Shown here: one piece after another, positions 5,642 to 8,577 of the stretch
How the letters are laid out: the number at the start of each line of letters is the position of its first letter
Position numbering within the stretch: the stretch's first letter is position 1
From: an uncultured Oscillospiraceae bacterium
Lineage (GTDB): Bacteria > Bacillota > Clostridia > Oscillospirales > Oscillospiraceae
DNA: 8,577 bases
Reading direction: 5' to 3'
Assembly: GCA_934630985.1 (NCBI GenBank)
Contig: CAKTXO010000054.1
Coordinates: 1 to 8,577 of the forward strand
Notes under the pieces: generated by a model
Seen by the model: only the letters and a program-made list of their open reading frames with translations
What the model was told of the DNA's origin: nothing
Databases searched by the model: none
Position numbers and translations under genes: made by a program

Positions 5642-5670
5642 TTTACCTTTTGTTCAAAGTCTGTTATCAT
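5642..5670 (+). promoter_or_regulatory. Promoter of the c-di-GMP enzyme gene
   Basis: TTTACC (5642-5647, 4 of 6), a 17-base spacer, TATCAT (5665-5670, 5 of 6), 58 bases before ATG 5729. No terminator hairpin is visible between the antiporter stop at 5587 and this promoter, so read-through from the antiporter gene may add to its expression. Confidence 0.6.
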
Positions 5671-5728
5671 ATAACTGTAATCCAATTTGCCGTTTCCGGC
5701 GGTATGTGTTTTATCGAGGTGGAAGAGA

Positions 5729-8344
5729 ATGCTGTCACAGGAAAAAATTCTGGTTGTCGAGGACAACGAGCTGAACCGTGCCATGCTGGTGGAAATTCTT
5801 TCCGGGCAGTACGCTACCCTGGAGGCCGAGAACGGTCAGACTGCCCTGGACATTCTGCAAACGCATACGGACGACGTTGCCCTGATCCTGCTTGACATCG
5901 TCATGCCCGTCATGGACGGCTATACCTTCCTGGATACCATCAAGAAGGATTCCCAGCTATCTTTGATTCCGGTCATCATCATGACCCAGAACAGCAGCGA
6001 GGACGCGGAGGTGGCCGCTCTGTCCCACGGAGCCACGGATTTCATACCCAAGCCCTACCGCCCCCAGGTGATTCTTCATCGGGTCGCCAGCATCATCCAT
6101 CTGCGGGAAACCGCCTCCATGATCAACCAGTTCCGCTATGACCAGCTCACGGGGCTCTACAGCAAGGAATTCTTCTATCAGCAGACCCATGCCATGCTCA
6201 TGAACAACCCGGACAAGGAATATAACATTGTCTGCTCCAATATCGTCAATTTCAAGCTCTATAACGACACCTTCGGCATTGCCGCGGGAGATCAGCTGCT
6301 CAAGGGCATTGCCCGGGGCATCAGTGAGCAGCTCGGCGCGGGCGGCGTCACCGGCCGGTATTCCGCCGACCGATTCGTGTGCTTACAGGAACGGGATAAG
6401 GCGCAGACTGCCCAGGCGCTCATCGCCCGGCATATGAACTTTCCCGAGGAACTGAAAAGCGTAGACCTCAAATGGGGCGTTTACGAGATTCACGACCGGT
6501 ACCTGCCTCTGGAATACATGTGCGACCGAGCCATGCTGGCCGCGGACAGCATCAAGGGGCAGTACGAGCAGTCCATTGCCGTCTACGATGACGCTTTGCG
6601 CAGAAAGCTTCTGCGGGAGCAGAGCATTACCTCCACCATGGAGTCGGCTTTGGCAAACAGCCAATTCGCCGTCTATTTGCAGCCCAAATACCGAGCCAGC
6701 GACAGCCAGCTGTGCGGTGCCGAGGCTCTGGTTCGCTGGATTCACCCGGAGTGGGGCTTCATGTCTCCCGGGGAGTTCATCCCCCTGTTCGAGCGCAACG
6801 GCTTTATCTACCGGCTGGATCGGTTTGTCTGGGAGCAGGCCTGTATTTTGCTGCGCCGGTGGCAGGATGCGGGCTATCCGCCCCTGCCGGTTTCCGTAAA
6901 CGTTTCCCGGGCGGATGTATGTCAGCCGGATCTGGTGGATTTTCTGCTGGAGCTGACCCAAAAATACAGCATTGACCCGAAGCTTCTCCATCTGGAGATC
7001 ACGGAAAGCGCCTACACTGAAAACTCCAAGCAGATCATCGCCACGGTAGACGCGCTCCGAGCCAAGGGCTTCCTCATCGAAATGGACGACTTCGGCAGCG
7101 GCTATTCCTCTTTGAATATGCTCAGCCAGCTGAAGCTGGACATTCTGAAGCTGGACATGAAGTTTGTCCAGAGCGAGACCTCCCAGAGCGACGACCGGGG
7201 GATTCTCCGGCTGGTTGTGGAGATGGCTCACCGGATGAATCTGAGCGTGGTGGCCGAGGGCGTAGAGACTCAGCATCAGCTCAGCCGACTTCAGGAAATC
7301 GGCTGCGACTATGTCCAGGGATATCTGTTCTCCAAGCCTGTTCCGCAAGTGGAGTACAGCGAGCTGCTGGAAAATTTTTCCAACCGCCAGGACATTCTCC
7401 TGCCCTGCGCGCCCAGCATCGCCCAGACCCGGCATTCGCTGCTGATCGCTGACGAGGATCCCAAATCCCGGGAGCTGCTGTGCGCCGCCTTCTCGGGCAC
7501 CTACGAAGTGATACAGGCCGACGACTGCGGTCGGGCTCTGGCCTTTCTGTCCGAAAACGCCAACAAGCTGGCTTCCATGATCATCAGCAGCGGCCTGCCC
7601 AACCCCGGTGTTGGCACCCTGGTCAGTACCCTGCGGCGAGTCACCGCTCCCCGGCACATTCCCGTTATGGTCGTGACCACCCTTCCCCAGGAGCGTCAGG
7701 TTCAGGCGCTGGGACTGGATGTGGACGATATTGCTTATAAGCCCAGGGATATGCAGTGCACCCAGTGCCTGCGCAAGCGGGTGGAATGGATGAACATTCT
7801 CAACACCTACAAAATCCGGGAACGTTCCATGATCTCCGAGGCCTGCCGGGACTATCTGACCGGCCTTCTCAACCGGCGGGGCTTTCAGTCGGCACTGGAC
7901 TCCATGCAGAAAGAAGATTTCCCCATGGCGGTGTTCCTGTTTGACCTGGACGATCTGAAGCACTTGAACGACTCCCAGGGGCACACCGCCGGCGATAAGC
8001 TTCTGAAGCATTTCGCCGGTGCCCTGCGGCAAAACACCCGAAACGGAGACGTTCTGTGCCGCTACGGCGGCGATGAATTTGCCGTCATTCTGAAAGGAAT
8101 GCGCTCAGCCGCGGCGGTCATCCGCAAAAGTGAGGATATCATCCGGGACACAGCCAAGTTTGTTCTGCCGGACGGCTACCGCGCCACCTGCTCCGGAGGC
8201 GTGGTGCTGTGCGAAAGTCCGGAGGTGTCCATGGCGGTTCTGCTGGAGCGGGCGGATCAGGCACTGTATCAGGCCAAGCGTCAGCGCAAGGGCGGCTGCG
8301 TCCTCTGGAAGGAGAATGGGGACTGTCCCTCCGAGAAAGCATAG
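5729..8344 (+). CDS. Bifunctional c-di-GMP enzyme: REC - degenerate GGDEF - EAL - degenerate REC - GGDEF
   Basis: 871 residues from ATG 5729, preceded by GAGGTGG at 5716-5722 with 6-base spacing; upstream TTG at 5687 has no ribosome site. REC1 (6-122) is intact: E11, D12, phosphoacceptor D56, T86, K108. GGDEF1 (136-290) is degenerate: SADRF (212-216) replaces the signature, and the metal site reads NIVNFK (171-176) instead of DxDxFK. EAL (300-545) keeps all catalytic residues: E332, N391, E423, D453, D454, K474, E510, Q530. REC2 (568-690) has S620 in place of the Asp but keeps K671. GGDEF2 (707-857) is intact: D739, GGDEF 780-784, and inhibitory site R771-N-G-D774. There is no membrane segment, so it is cytosolic. 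It should degrade c-di-GMP to pGpG and make c-di-GMP from two GTP; phosphorylation of D56 probably sets the balance. Its kinase is not in the window. Confidence 0.95.
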   Translation: MLSQEKILVVEDNELNRAMLVEILSGQYATLEAENGQTALDILQTHTDDVALILLDIVMPVMDGYTFLDTIKKDSQLSLIPVIIMTQNSSEDAEVAALSHGATDFIPKPYRPQVILHRVASIIHLRETASMINQFRYDQLTGLYSKEFFYQQTHAMLMNNPDKEYNIVCSNIVNFKLYNDTFGIAAGDQLLKGIARGISEQLGAGGVTGRYSADRFVCLQERDKAQTAQALIARHMNFPEELKSVDLKWGVYEIHDRYLPLEYMCDRAMLAADSIKGQYEQSIAVYDDALRRKLLREQSITSTMESALANSQFAVYLQPKYRASDSQLCGAEALVRWIHPEWGFMSPGEFIPLFERNGFIYRLDRFVWEQACILLRRWQDAGYPPLPVSVNVSRADVCQPDLVDFLLELTQKYSIDPKLLHLEITESAYTENSKQIIATVDALRAKGFLIEMDDFGSGYSSLNMLSQLKLDILKLDMKFVQSETSQSDDRGILRLVVEMAHRMNLSVVAEGVETQHQLSRLQEIGCDYVQGYLFSKPVPQVEYSELLENFSNRQDILLPCAPSIAQTRHSLLIADEDPKSRELLCAAFSGTYEVIQADDCGRALAFLSENANKLASMIISSGLPNPGVGTLVSTLRRVTAPRHIPVMVVTTLPQERQVQALGLDVDDIAYKPRDMQCTQCLRKRVEWMNILNTYKIRERSMISEACRDYLTGLLNRRGFQSALDSMQKEDFPMAVFLFDLDDLKHLNDSQGHTAGDKLLKHFAGALRQNTRNGDVLCRYGGDEFAVILKGMRSAAAVIRKSEDIIRDTAKFVLPDGYRATCSGGVVLCESPEVSMAVLLERADQALYQAKRQRKGGCVLWKENGDCPSEKA

Positions 8345-8345
8345 C

Positions 8346-8382
8346 AAAATCCCTCGCCTGAACATTCAGGCGAGGGATTTTT
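8346..8382. terminator. Bidirectional terminator between the c-di-GMP gene and upp
   Basis: AAAATCCCTCGCCTGA (8346-8361) pairs perfectly with TCAGGCGAGGGATTTT (8366-8381) around ACAT. It begins one base after the TAG at 8342-8344. T residues follow on the plus strand, and the A-run at the left arm gives a T-tract on the minus strand, so it serves both converging genes. Confidence 0.93.
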
Positions 8383-8403
8383 GTCTTTACTCAAAATTCA
8401 GGA

Positions 8404-8577
<174 letters not shown>

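Noticed and set aside
6383..8032. Minus-strand ORF of 549 codons opposite the EAL/REC/GGDEF region
   Set aside because: A shadow of the c-di-GMP gene. It spans several domains of the real protein and shows no recognisable domain or translation start of its own.

Overview
The window looks like chromosomal DNA of a low-motility-type gut Firmicute, most likely class Clostridia, family Oscillospiraceae. This placement is an inference from the moderately high GC of the coding DNA, the AAGGAG/GAGG-type ribosome sites, sigma-A-like promoters, the clostridial GH13 enzyme and NhaC carrier, and REP-type repeats of the GTCATTGCGAGG class. No gene here fixes the genus.

Layout. 1-201 is the 3' end of an alanine-type aminotransferase, closed by a 16-bp hairpin. 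235-602 is a tandem array of three ~118-126-bp structured units whose ends copy the 3' end of the neighbouring tRNA. 601-654 is a perfect 25-bp terminator hairpin. 652-728 is tRNA-Val(GAC) on the minus strand with its own consensus promoter (745-773). 901-2745 is a cytoplasmic GH13 amylase/cyclomaltodextrinase-like enzyme, followed one base later by an unrecognised 56-aa cysteine-rich protein. 3106-3813 is a TetR-type repressor. 3831-4140 is a REP/MITE-like element bracketed by two near-identical terminator hairpins. 4283-5587 is an NhaC-family antiporter. 5729-8344 is an 871-aa c-di-GMP enzyme with the order REC, degenerate GGDEF, intact EAL, degenerate REC, intact GGDEF. It converges on the 3' end of upp (8404-8577, minus), with a shared bidirectional terminator.

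The protein genes are mostly single transcription units and do not form one pathway. The amylase supplies intracellular sugar from maltodextrins, the antiporter exchanges ions or organic ions, and the REC/GGDEF/EAL protein both makes and degrades c-di-GMP. The parts that ordinary annotation does not explain are non-coding. The first is the array beside tRNA-Val, where each unit has a variable hairpin and a conserved hairpin, and the last unit closes into a three-way junction on a long stem made from tRNA-derived sequence. The second is the terminator-flanked REP element.
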